Positions 22,756-33,657 of a DNA stretch of 64,000 bases are shown piece after piece. The position numbers were made by a program, and so were the translations under genes. The stretch lies in contig MNCI01006587.1 of assembly GCA_015680685.1 (NCBI GenBank), forward strand, positions 189,572 through 253,571, written 5' to 3'. This DNA comes from Gnetum montanum. Its lineage: Eukaryota > Streptophyta > Gnetopsida > Gnetales > Gnetaceae. Numbering within the stretch: position 1 is the stretch's first letter; each line of letters opens with the position of its first letter. The notes beneath the pieces were generated by a model. That model did not search any database, was not told where the DNA came from, and saw only the letters and a program-made list of their open reading frames with translations.

Positions 22756-24387
22756 TGAAACACCACAAAAATTTTAGCAACACTTCCAGACAACTTCAGA
22801 GCCTTTGAAACGGCTTCAAGAAACCCACCATGGAGCAAGCAAGGTCCCCCTAGGGCCCATAGATCACAACGCGTAAGGATCAGCATCACCAACTTTTGGG
22901 GCCCCGAAACTGAGTCAAAACAGGTCGAAATCAAGCACAAGGACCCCCCATGACCTTCACCAAGGTCCTCAGCAGTTTCCAGCCTCCAGAAAATCAAAAT
23001 TTGGGCCTTAAATGAGGTATTTTCAGTTGATTACGCTGGGGCTACATTTTCTTACGCTGCATAGCGTAAGAATGTGTAAATCACTATTCACAGTGTGAAC
23101 ACTATTCATCTCATGAACACTATTCATTGACTTCCAGAAAATTCCAAAAAAATTTCAGAAAATGGTAGAAAGTTCTCAACATCAGCAACTTTTAGAAAAT
23201 TCTCAGCATTAGCAATTTCCAGCCTCCAAAAAATCAAAATTCAGGCCTTAAATGAGGTGTTTTCAGTTGATTACGCTGGGGCTACATTTTCTTACGCTGC
23301 ATAGCGTAAGAATGCGTGAACACTATTCACAGCATAAATACTATTCATCGCATAAACATTATTCATCATGTAAACATTATTCATCACGTAAACACTATTC
23401 ATTGACTTCCAGAAAAATTTCAAAAAATGGCAGAAAATTCTCAGCATCAACAACTTCCAAAAAATTTCAGAAAAACTCAGGGATAAAGAAGTTTCGAGCA
23501 GGACAGATCAAATTTCCCTCGTACATTTCATTGTAAATTTTTATTGGTGGGATAATCAGGCCCTCATGGTCTAAATTAAATGTACTTTCATGGGCTTGAA
23601 TAACCCATAAATTGTAAAATGCAATGCACCTGGTCAAGAATGTAGCTTGCCGACACACATCCAACTCTCGCCAGCACGCATCCAACCCGAACACAACTGT
23701 CCATTGGATACATGTCACTAAATCCACTTTCCTTTCATCTCCCAGCTGTTGATTCCATTCTAGAAATTCTGTGCCAGAGCTCGGCCCAACCCTATAAATA
23801 CCCTGTCAATTCACATGAATCGGGGGGCAAAAATTGGAGAGATTGGAAATCCTGAGAAGGTGCAGAACCTGCAATCCTTCGGTGCTTAGCACATCTAACT
23901 ATTGGCATCCAAGCATTTCTCACGTTCATCACATCACATCATTGCATCGTCACTTCAGACATCATCCCAGGGCTTAGTGCTTGACCTGCCATCCACACGT
24001 GCAGCTACACTTTGACCGGTGCATAGCTTTTTTTTCTTAAACAATACAATACAGTTCATTGCCTCCCATTTACATTGTTTAGTTCTATTTACACTTTGTT
24101 TACAATATAGCTCTATTTACGCTTTATTTATAATTTAGTACGCTCTATTTACATTTTGTGTCACTGTTTACATCCCGTTTACATCGTTTACAATAACCCC
24201 AGCGCTAGCCGTAGCTTACGCTCGGGGAAGTCCTTGGTTGATTTGCGTGTAAACCTTCCAAGGCACTCTTCCTTCGTTTACCTTTCCAGCTTGCCCTCGG
24301 GCAAAGGTAGAGTCAGTTGTGGCTGCCCAACGATCTCTCGGTGTCTGTTTCCATTCCAGCCTTACACTGACGATTTAGGTCAGTACA
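22756..24387 (+). repeat. E1 3' LTR
   Basis: Direct copy of 14195-15878 with the same internal 240-base duplication (from 22972 and 23212). It ends CAGTACA followed at once by the ATAAC target duplication. TATA box at 23793-23800. The 86- and 96-codon readings on the minus strand inside it are LTR sequence, also seen in the other LTR. Confidence 0.93.
23793..23800 (+). promoter_or_regulatory. TATA box in E1 3' LTR
   Basis: TATAAATA, aligned with the 5' LTR box at 15296. Confidence 0.55.
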
Positions 24388-24392
24388 ATAAC

Positions 24393-27368
24393 TTTCTTGA
24401 AGGTCCATCCCTGTGCAACGCCAATCACCTTCTTTTTTTATAATAATTTAGGAAATACCCTAGATCTGAACAAGGGATAATACTATTTTGCATCAGGGTT
24501 CATAAAGCTATTGCAAGAAAGATCAAAGTGGTCCTTTGTAGCACCAAGCCATTCCTCAACCTTTGCATGTTGACCTACCTCTTTCATTGGTTTAGTGGCA
24601 ACTATTATCTCATCAAAGGAAATACCAAATGAGTTGTGGAAGGTAGACACACTAATGATAATAGCAATGGATAGGCCTTCTATTTTGCTCTGGAACACAT
24701 CAACTTCTTCATCAAAAAAGTTGATGATGTTCAGCATCTCTACAAAAGGGATGATAGGGTTGGGCATCATGAAGATCTCAAGAAAACCTACATGAGCAAT
24801 GTTTACTTGAGTGTCTTCAAATGCATTCTCCCTTAACCATTCATGCGTTGGTCCCACCTGATCAAACTTTAGCATGAGATTATCCATAGAACGTCTAGTG
24901 AGGAGTATGATAACATCTACAGGAGTGGAAGGCTCTATAAGCAAAAGACAAGTGTTTGGCATTGATAGAGCTATGCTTTGGCCATAAAAATTTAATTAAA
25001 GCCTAAGTGACCATAAGACCTTTAGCATAACAACATACCTGATTGCTCAAAGAAGCTTTTGTGGAGGTCTTAGTAGTAATACCCATATCTCTGATATCCT
25101 TAAGGGTTGCCCACCATCTATGTGCTATTTTGGCAACCACACACTTCTTGTAAATATGATCAAATCTAGTTGGATATTCATCAAACTCCCCTCTTAGCTA
25201 TTCAAAGACAACATATCTAATCTTAGGGTCCTTGGTGAATTCATTCAATGTAGTATGGATGACTGCCAAGGTTTAATCATTCTTCATTAATCCTTAATCA
25301 TTGATCCTATACCTACAAGATACATGTAAAACCAAAAAGTTAGAAAAGAAAAGAATAAATGAGATAAAACCAAAATATTAAAACCTATAATAGTTGTGCT
25401 TATCCTTGTAATTGGTACACACTTCTTGGAGGATGCTAGAATAAAGAGTGAACTCTTTGCACCACCATCAAAGTATTATTCATGTTGTATCCTGAATACT
25501 TTGACATGGTCCAAATATTTGAAAGGTATAGTGGATTGATGAAATCCACCAATTCTCTTGCTACTCTAGTCTCTAATCCATCAATTATAAACCAAGAAAT
25601 TAGGCATGCAAACCTAGGTAACAAAGTCTCCACAATGATTTTAGCCACCTCCTCAAATAAGTGTGGCCACATCATCACACTACAATGTTGGAGAAGATAG
25701 GAAAGCAAGTCCCTTGCCCTTGGGTAGAACCACACTAATGTCTTCTCTAATGCCAACTCAGGAAGAGGAGCATGGTCTGTAGGTTGATCGAGACAGCAGA
25801 GAATGCCAACTAGCTCAACCACAATGAGAACTAGCTTGATCAGGACCATATAGGGGGAAAGAATAAAAAATAACAACATTAACACAACATTTCAACACTT
25901 AGAATTTCTAAACAAATTTTACACATCCTAGTCGAGGGTGAAATTAGCCTCCATAAAAAGCTTTAAGGTGTTGGTTAAATTTTGCTTAAGAAAATTTACA
26001 AAAAATAAATATATATTACAACCTCTCCTAGACTTGATATCATAGCCAAAACCATTATAACCAAAACATCACAACCAAAATTATGCCTTAGCTCAAAACA
26101 TGCATTTAGAAAAAAGCATCAAAACATAAAAAAAGTGGTCATAATAGACATAAATAGAAAACTTACTAAAAATAGTAAAAAGATATTTTCTTCAAAAAAC
26201 ACACAAAAAATAGAATTTACAATATAATTTATAATCCCCATGCACATGGAGGTTGAATTTTCCAACTATGACAACCACATCCATCCTCAAAGGGATAAAG
26301 TGCTACAACCAAATTTAGACCAATTAACATAGCCTTATTACAAAATTCATAAAAGATTCATCTTAGCCCCAATTTCAATGATTCCACCATGAAAGGAACC
26401 CTAAAATCATGAACTTTATAGTAATGACCATTGCAACCAAAACCATGTAACCATTCTTACACAAAACATAGCCAAAAATAGCAAAAATGTAGTCGTCACC
26501 ATCAACTCCCATTCGTGCAAGGTTACATAAAAATTCATTCGAGATCCAAATGGAGCAATTCCATCACCATTTGAAAGCTTGAATCAAGCCCCATGCATCC
26601 ATATGAAATAAAAGTTCAAAATCCTAACTACTTTTTCAGGAAAAATTCATTAATGTTGATGAAAATCTAAAAAACGGCACATGCCCCTAATTGCACAACC
26701 AAACTAAAATAGCCATAACTTGATCAATATAACTCCAAAGTAAATAATACCATAGCCATTATAGAGTTTAAACACAATACTAGAAACTAAAAACATTAAA
26801 ATTTTTAAAATTTAATCCATTTTTCTAATATAAACACACAACAAAAAGCATCAGAAAACACAAATTTGACATTAGGTAGCCATAGATTATAACCAAAATA
26901 GCCAAACCAACATCAACCCATCACAAAATGCACCAAAATAAGGGGGTGGGATTCCATTAAAATTTAATTTTAATGAATCCTTAGCCCCAGATCTAAGAAA
27001 AATGACCTCAACATGAGATTTTTAGAAAAAGCACTTGAAAAAGCAAGCCTAATTTCAAAAATCTTATTTACCAAGGCAAAAATAGTAAAATAACCCTAGA
27101 TCCACATGAAAATGGCCAAAACATGACGTGGGATTTTGTTGAAATTTAATTTTATCAACTCCTTTTGACTAGATCTAAGAAGAACGACCTATTTCTACCA
27201 AGAAAAACATCAAAAACAGCTAGAACACCATGAAAAAAGGCAAAGAATGGTCTACCTTAGAACCAATTAAGAGTTTCCTTGGATGGAAATGCCCTTCAAA
27301 AAGGTAGAGATCTTTTTTGCAGCCTCATCTAATGCTTGGATGTGTGGATTCTTGCTATTTTTATTCAT
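24393..27368 (-). pseudogene. E2 antisense gene, 5' exons (exons 1 to 4)
   Basis: It runs from ATG 27368-27366 (NKNSKNPHIQALDEAAKKIS) leftward. After a long intron, exon 2 lies at about 25846-25406 and exon 3 at 25312-25039. The exon 3 donor is CAG/GTATGT at 25039/25038. Exon 4 starts near 24935 and is cut at 24393 by E1. Exon 2 resembles an FCP1/NIF-type HAD fold: LVLIVVELVGIL at the motif-I place, YPRARDLLSYLLQHCSVMMW, and NNTLMVV.. at the second acidic place, but the catalytic Asp pairs are missing. Exon 4 (MMPNPIIPFVEMLNIINFF, VEEWLGATK) aligns with H (LAPNLSIPSFEMLSLINSFY, IQEWLGIAK). Intron positions match those of H. Stops are present. The function is unknown. Confidence 0.7.
25900..27260 (-). 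other. Presumed first intron of the E2 antisense gene
   Basis: AT-rich DNA without coding sense, between exon 1 and exon 2 of the antisense gene. H has an intron at the same place (30285-30825), much shorter. Repeated phrases such as 'GGGATT(C/T)..TT(G/A)AAATTTAATTTTA' near 26950 and 27130 suggest internal duplications. Nothing else recognised. Confidence 0.45.
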
Positions 27369-28442
27369 TATGATGCTCAACTTTGAGAGACCACTTGAAA
27401 TTTAAAGGGGTTAGAGCCTCAACGCTAGCCAAGAGAAGGATGTAGAGCTTCAACGTTGAAGGTTGACAAGATATGCTATAACAATAGATGCCAAGGCTCT
27501 CCTCCACTACCTTGGTTGATAAAATGGTGGTTTGTGATGAGTTTATGTATGTTTTAACATTAAAAATCCTAAAAACCCAACGTTTCCACTCCAAACCCCT
27601 ACTTGCTAATTCTATGTATGGTAATTCCACATACACTAAAGTCTAGGACGGGAGGGGAAACAGAAACTACCTTCTTTTTAATTTTTAATTTTTTAAATTT
27701 GTAAAACCTTGGGCACCACCCTATGCCCTCACACATGATACTTTTTGGATTAGCAACTATGTCAACATTGGGGTTTTGACCCCTTTAACACATAGAACCA
27801 TACCCAAGCATTAACCCCCATGCATTCACATTGGGGGTATCATACTCAATGTGGATGCATGCCTTACACCCCTCAAAACAATAAAAAGCTAACTTTCGTG
27901 CCATTTTTAGCAGTTACAACTTACATTATTCAACCCTAGGCTCTAAAAGAGGGTCAAACTTTGCTGCAAATAGTCATCCTAGGAGTATTCCTAGGTGTAA
28001 ACCTTCGAAAACCTAGTCGAAAGTGGTCAAAACCTTTCGATTTGGTGGTTCCATACTAGGGGGAGGCCTCATCCATAATAAGCACCTTGACCCTAGTAAG
28101 GATGGATGGGAGGTGGTGCAAAATTCCATAAATTGACCACCTAGCTATATAAATCGACCACCTAGATATCATGATTGACCCTCATCAGCCTCTAATAGCC
28201 TAGCTCTCGCATTCAAACAAGCCAATTTGTAATCTTACTCCATGTTGGTGAATCCCCCCTCTGTGCCATCTGACATGGGGCCAATATAGGGGTTTAAAGA
28301 CGTATAACATAGAAATCCTCTAACCAACCTCTAGTAACCATAGTTCTTGCATTGAAAGCCTTACTACTCCCCCATCACCTTTGGTAGTCAATAAACCCCT
28401 TTGGTTCTCATCCCCTTAGTTCTTACCCCTTAACATACCCCC
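27369..28442. other. E2 spacer left of G, no gene seen
   Basis: Non-coding DNA upstream of the antisense gene. From about 27700 on, phrases such as ACCCCTTAACATACCCC at the right end resemble the unit of the 190-base array found right of G (47586 onward), so G inserted at or near the left edge of that array. The 91-codon minus-strand reading 27636-27361 overlaps exon 1 and its leader; only the exon 1 part has support. Confidence 0.5.
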
Positions 28443-29360
28443 TAATGAAGTGTTTTATGGTTGCTGCATCTACTAGACCACATATACGAGACCCCATATA
28501 TGCGGTTGTGTCGATGCGGCCCCGTATACGCAACCCCGTCGACGCATCCTTCCATGCATCGACGTGGTCCCATTTACGTGACACCTATTTCAGCCTATAA
28601 ATAAGAGGGCCTTCCGCCTCATTGAGGCATCTTTTAGTCAATTGTAGCGAAGCTCTTATAGTTTGTTCCCGTAGGAGATAGAATATTTTCCAAGTGCCCC
28701 TAGTAGGAATAAGAAAAGTGACTGGCTCTTTATTCAAGGGTTGATGTGTCTGAGCCCATTGGCGTGACGGCAATAAATACGAACTCTTTAAGAATTCCTT
28801 GTAACATTTGGACTTAGTTATTTATTGCATTCAATAGCTTAATATTTATATGCTTTGATAATTACTTAAGTTTCTCTTATTATTAGTTTAATCGTTATCA
28901 TTCATTCATAGTTCATAGAAACCATAAGTACGACCATCTCGAACGCAAACCCAACACTTGGTAACCCAGTGACGCTTAACGTCTGGTAGCCCAATAGTGT
29001 TTAGGGAATGCTCAGAACGTGCATAAAAGATGGGATGGGATACTTATGCTAGGAATAGTTAGAATACAAATTAGGATAATTATAGGTTAGATAATAGTTC
29101 ATTCCTTACCTTACATACCTTAATTATACGCCAAAAAGATAAAGTAAAAGCTATAAAAATCATTAGCCTTAATCTCACTTAACCATCGCAAGCAGAACAT
29201 CACAAGTGAGATTAGGAAGACAATGACCTTTCTAACCCAAGGTTTTACTAGTTAGGGTCTGGTGTATGTTAAGTGCTTATAGTCTATGGAATTCGACCGG
29301 GTCACGTGTGAACGCCCGTGATTCGTATGGTTGGGCGTAGGGTAACCTAGGCGCTCATCA
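28443..29360 (+). repeat. G 5' LTR
   Basis: 918 bases, start TAATGAAGTG (TGACGAAGTC in the 3' copy), end GCGCTCATCA. TATA box 28596-28603, AATAAA at 28772. By eye the first 165 bases (U3) are much more diverged between the two LTRs than the rest. The 62-codon minus-strand reading (28773-28585) has a homologue in the 3' LTR and is LTR sequence. Confidence 0.92.
28596..28603 (+). promoter_or_regulatory. TATA box in G 5' LTR
   Basis: CCTATAAATAAGAGGG, kept in the 3' LTR at 46821-46828. Confidence 0.65.
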
Positions 29361-29361
29361 T

Positions 29362-29380
29362 TGGCGATGTTGCTGGGGAC
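29362..29380 (+). promoter_or_regulatory. G primer-binding site (tRNA-Asp type)
   Basis: With the preceding T, TTGGCGATGTTGCTGGGGAC differs at three positions from TTGGCGCCGTTGCCGGGGAC, the site complementary to the 3' end of plant tRNA-Asp used by Athila elements. It follows the LTR end after one base. Confidence 0.85.
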
Positions 29381-29519
29381 TGTTAGTCTTACATGCGTCA
29401 TCTAACCTTAGTGAAATTATCATTCAAGTCGTTGGAACGAACCCAGGTAGAAACATTTACGCATGCTAGGCAAATTAAAGTAAATAATAGCGAAGTATGA
29501 TGTAAGGATTAAAAATTTG
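29381..29519 (+). other. G leader fragment
   Basis: Weakly aligns with the F leader after its primer-binding site (56862-56990), for example GGAACGAACCCAGGT versus GGATGAACCCTAAGGT. The end of G sequence and start of H is not sharp and lies between about 29457 and 29520. Confidence 0.5.
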
Positions 29520-29958
29520 CCAGTTTAAAGTCATGGCAGATCGTTATGGCATGGAGATGTAGAGCTGCTAAAATAGGAAATGTAAAACTATTGATGTAAA
29601 AGTAGGAAACTACTAAGAAATGCAAAACAACTGATGCGAAAACATGAAACTGCTAGTCTAGCGTCATTGCGGACTACAAACGTATAACAGATCGAAACTG
29701 CTGTTTAAGGTCTTTTCGGACCGCGAAAGTTACAACTGCGTTGGGGTTGTTAGTTTAAGGTCTTTTCAAATTGGTAAAAGCACAACTATGCTACGATTTC
29801 TAGTTTAAAGTCTTTTTGGACCGAGATAATCAAAAATATATTTTTTCATTTTTCGGGAAAGCAAGTAGTTAGCTTGAAGCATGTTAAGGTTTTAATGCCA
29901 ATAGTGCTTTGATGTCGTGGCAAGTATGCTACGTTGTATGGTGCACTTCGCATTAAAC
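29520..29958 (-). repeat. H distal array, degenerate
   Basis: Irregular units containing GTTTAAAGTC, GTTTAAGGTCTTTTCGGACC and similar (29528-29825). On the minus strand they give the TTTAAAC core with GACTTTAAAC wording shared with the E1 array. Non-coding. Confidence 0.6.
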
Positions 29959-30165
29959 GGAGAGAGAGAGAGAGCAACAAGTTTCCCTTTTTCACCATTA
30001 CAGCCATAAATAGGGATTAAACCCTGGTAAGCTTGTCATTCTCACCATAAGAGCGCAAAGCCAATATTTAGAGCACAAAGCGATTTCAGAGCGCAGAGTG
30101 ATTGTGCTAACAGTGAGCAAGGCTATTTTCTACATAGCGACAAGGAAAAACCTGTAAGCAGGACG
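29959..30165 (+). promoter_or_regulatory. Candidate promoter/leader of the H antisense gene
   Basis: A GA tract (29959-29974) is followed 30 bases later by CATAAATA (30005-30012) and then about 150 bases of leader to the first ATG at 30166. This arrangement (GA tract, TATA-like box, leader) suits a plant core promoter facing into the antisense gene. It is suggestive only: a second GA tract at 38419-38438 lies within the H LTR and has no such gene. Confidence 0.35.
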
Positions 30166-33043
30166 ATGACTCCAAAGAAGGAACGCATGAATTTGGCACT
30201 TGCAAAGGTCGAGGAGGTAAAGAAAACCCTAGGGCATGTGACACAAGTGCACGTCACGATGCGGAAGGACATGCCATTGACCCAGTAGGCTACTATGCTT
30301 CCTCTATTTTTTCACGATTCTGTTATCATTTTTTGCTTCTGTTGTTCTCTACTTTCATTTTGTATCCTAGTCTTAGTCATTTGCGTTTTCTGTCATCACA
30401 TTGTTTTGGCCTTTGCATTGTCGTTGTTGCCGTTTTGATCGCAACGGGTGCATAAACGCTATGACATCGTTGCATGCAAGGTTGCTTAAACCGCCACTGC
30501 CACGATTATCATAACCGCAGGGGTTTGGGCAGTTTAAGTTACTTAGCTTTCGAATGGCGTGGCGTAGGACCCTCTAAAGGTCGGGTCATGCATGATGCGA
30601 CAGTGCGACACGTGTTCTGTCAGGGCATATTGTTAATCTCCCTGTTAGGGTTAATTGCTCTGTTGCTACGCTAGGCTATTTTCGCTACACTATCGCTTTC
30701 ATGTTCTTGCTACGCTATGTGCGGGAAGAGTGTTATGCTACGCTATATGAACTGCTAGGTATTACTATGATGCATGCGCCTTGTATTTAGACATGATGCT
30801 AACACTTGCTAGTTGTGTTGTGCAGGATGGGGTTAAGGCCTATTCTGATTTTCTTAGAAATTGCAAGGGTCCTGTATCATGCGAGCAAACCTGTGGCCAA
30901 TGCTCCTCCTCCTCAAATACATGTGGGAGTGCAGGGGGTCTGGTTCAAGAAAGGGGCACAGGACTTCCTACAATACCTCCTCGACCACTTCAATGTAATT
31001 GTTTGGTCATACTTAGAGGAGGAAGAGGCGGTCGTCATAATCGAAGTCATATTGCCTGGGGCAAGTCAGGGCATTCTGAGGTTTCTGACGGATGAAACAA
31101 TCATGAGCAGGCAAGGAGAAGGATCTAGTCAGCGCCCAATAGGGTTAAGGCGTTTGGCTTGGATCTGGAATATGCCTAAGTACAGCTGCTACCACTGCTA
31201 CAACACATTATTCGTCACATGTTATATGGCAATGTGCTTCTAGAACCCACAGGGAACTGTCTACTGTGCTGGCAGGTAGGTTTTGTAGCCTTTTTTCACT
31301 ATGTTTGTGCGACGCTAGCCATATTGGCCAAATGCTAATAGTATGTGTTTGTTACCAGGTTCTTCATCAACAAGGATAGGGTTTACAACTTCTCGGGTCT
31401 GCTGGCTATAGCATAGATAGCCCTACGGGAGTTCTCTTCTACAGAGAACCTACGGGTGGGTGTGATTGGTCAATGCAAGGGTGAATACCATACTTACCCA
31501 TTCCTATACCCCATTCCTTATGATCAGTGCAAGGGGTCTGGTTGGCTGGACGAGGAGTGGACAGAACCCTTCAAACTGATCACGGTTGAACAAGTTCTAG
31601 TTAATCTTCTGTCGTTCCCGTTATCGTACAGACCCAGTAGGCCAAGCAATAAGTGTTACATGCTAAAGTATCTTTGCAATCTTTGTATTTTTCATGTTTT
31701 TATGCTAAACATTTTTGTGAAAACTTTTGTAGGGACGAAGAAGCCCCAGGAGGTGATGGTGGTAACTGCCGATACACAAGAGGCAAACATCTACTTCAAG
31801 TACAGGGAAGTAGATACAAGCCAACGCTGGATAAACGGTGCGGCTTCGGACTCCTTGGTTCAGAATATCCAAAAGGATGGGCTTATGGATCTATTCTTGG
31901 CCCCAAATTTGAGCATTCCTTCCTTCGAGATGCTCTCCTTGATCAACTCCTTTTACGATAAGGCGAGCTGCTTCCACATGCGCATACAAGACATGCGGGT
32001 GATCATTGAAATCAACGACCAGCTATTCGCGGACCTGTTTAGTGTCCCTGTTGATGGTGTTCTCATAAGGTTGAAGGGCAAGAAGGAGCTGATCCTTCAG
32101 AAGAAGGACATTCAGGAGTGGTTGGGGATTGCTAAGGAGCGAAAAGGGCTCCCCATGGATAAGCTTAAAAACAGGTCCGCCAAGGAGATTTACCCTTTCT
32201 TTCATGCTCGTGCATTCCCCTAGCTGCTTTCCCAAGGGAAGGTCCTAGGGATTGAGCAAGCCTGGATAATGCATGAGGTCATGGAGGAGGGTGCCCATTA
32301 CAACTGGGCCAGGTTTCTATGTAAAGGCTTGCAGACCAAAATCTTAGGACTTCGTAAGAAATCAAAGTCTTGTTCTAATATCCATTATGCCTTTTACATA
32401 GCCTATCTGAAGCAGTTCGCGAAGTTCCTGGTGGTTCAAGAGAATGAAGCCTAGGTCATGTGAAATCGTGACCAAATTTCCAGACCGTGGATTAACCAGA
32501 TCCTCCGGATCATTCGAGCCCAAGATCCCCCAGAAATAATTGGGGAGTCATTCTTTGTGACAACTAAGGATTGGGTGGCTCGCAACATTCGTGGCCAAGA
32601 CAACATAGGAGAGATGCCCCCTGCTGTAGCCAGTAGCATGTCATGGGGGGAACGTCTCATAGCCGAAATTGTACCCAAAAATTTGCAATGGAAGAGAGCT
32701 GCTGCGGATGCTAAACAAAGTAACAAGCCTTGGGTGGACATCACAATAAAGGAGGTCTAGCACTGCCTCGAGCTCAATTTAGACCAGATACCCTTCGAGA
32801 TGGATGCGGGCCCTTCTCAAGTTAGTTGCTTTCTAATGTATTAATGGTTATGCTCTGTTGTAGCTTGCAATTTTTACCCTAGCTGACCACTTCATTCCTA
32901 CGATGCAAGCTCCAGAAGAGGGCGTAAGGCCCGTAGAGGGAAGGAATGAAGAATTCACAGAGGACAACGTAGGGAACAGCGATGCAAAAGGGAATGATGT
33001 AGAAACAAAATGCGAAGATGATGCGAACAGGGATAACCCATGA
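30166..33043 (+). pseudogene. H antisense gene, five exons, six nonsense codons
   Basis: Plus strand, opposite to H's gag and protease. Exon 1 30166-30284, exon 2 30826-31275, exon 3 31359-about 31653, exon 4 about 31733-32820, exon 5 32864-33043 (TGA). The first two introns (GT at 30285 and 31276, AG at 30825 and 31358) keep frame in phase 2. The intron 3 junction is ambiguous, and intron 4 (43 nt) is short for a plant. Exon 2 has an FCP1/NIF-like layout: ILIFLEIARVLYHA, FKKGAQDFLQYLLDHFNVIVW, YNTLFVTCYMAMCF then NPQGTV; the catalytic Asp pairs are absent. Exon 4 is 363 codons without a frameshift. Stops: TAG at 31241, 31414, 32221, 32452, 32758; TGA at 32461. The C terminus is acidic. Function unknown; homologous to the E2 antisense gene. 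Confidence 0.72.
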
Positions 33044-33219
33044 TAGCATGGGATTTTTTTTCTTAGAAATTTTGAATTTTTTGTAAAAATTTTACAAACA
33101 TTGCCCAAAAGGGAAAAGTTTTGAATAAGGAAGAGAATTTCAGGAAAGAAATTGATTCTACGTTAACTTGTGCATTGTCTACGTGCTATGTTTTGTGTAA
33201 AATTTTCATGCTTTCATGT

Positions 33220-33470
33220 GCTAGTTTTAGGCCGTTTCGAGCCACTGCTAGTTTTAGGCCATTTCGAGCCACTGCTAGTTTTAGGCCGTTTTGGGCCTCT
33301 ACTAGTTTTAGGATGTTTCGGGCCATTGCTAATTTTAGTCCATTTCGAGCCTCTGCTAGTTTTAGGCTGTTTCAGGCCATTACTAGTTTTAGGTCATTTC
33401 GAGCCTCTGCTAGTTTTAGACCATTTCAAGCCATTGCGTAGCATAGTTTTAGGCCATTTTGGGCCACTGC
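33220..33470 (-). repeat. H tandem array, 27-base unit, about nine copies
   Basis: Plus-strand unit CTAGTTTTAGGCCGTTTCGAGCCACTG; read in H's direction it gives GGCCTAAAACTAG, the same core as at 11311-11597 in E2 and 20465-20520 in E1. It sits at the same place, just after protease. The 106- and 109-codon readings (33121-33499) are translations of the array and not genes. Confidence 0.85.
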
Positions 33471-33657
33471 GTAGGCATACCAAAAGGATGGTACATTAAC
33501 AAAGTAAAAAGTGGTGAATGTACAAAGGATGGCAACTGGGCAGGAAGCGGTGGGGTTGCTACGCTATGCGTAGCTGCTTCTTGATCCATCATGGGTTGAT
33601 TGGAACATAAGGCTGAGGTGTTTTGCCAAGGCCCTCATTCACATCGTTCTCCCCCGC

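Larger units (their letters stand above)
14195..24387 (+). mobile_element. Element E1: pol-less Tat-like LTR retrotransposon (gag + protease)
   Basis: A complete element of 10.2 kb. LTRs are 14195-15878 and 22756-24387 (about 94% identical over the first 280 bases by eye, differences mostly transitions). The primer-binding site is at 15884-15902 and the polypurine tract at 22741-22755. The target duplication ATAAC is perfect at 14190-14194 and 24388-24392. It carries gag and protease but nothing from RT, RNase H or integrase: the 2.7 kb after protease are tandem repeats and spacer. It must have depended on enzymes supplied by a full relative. It interrupts exon 4 of the antisense gene of E2. 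Confidence 0.93.

Noticed and set aside
30474-30674. 66-codon plus-strand reading between exons 1 and 2 of the H antisense gene
   Set aside because: Inside a well-bounded intron (GT 30285, AG 30825), with no counterpart in the E2 copy.
33121-33499. Two overlapping readings of more than 100 codons with repeated SFRPFRA or LVLGRFEPL
   Set aside because: They are translations of a 27-base tandem array; 27 is a multiple of three, so any open unit gives a long frame.
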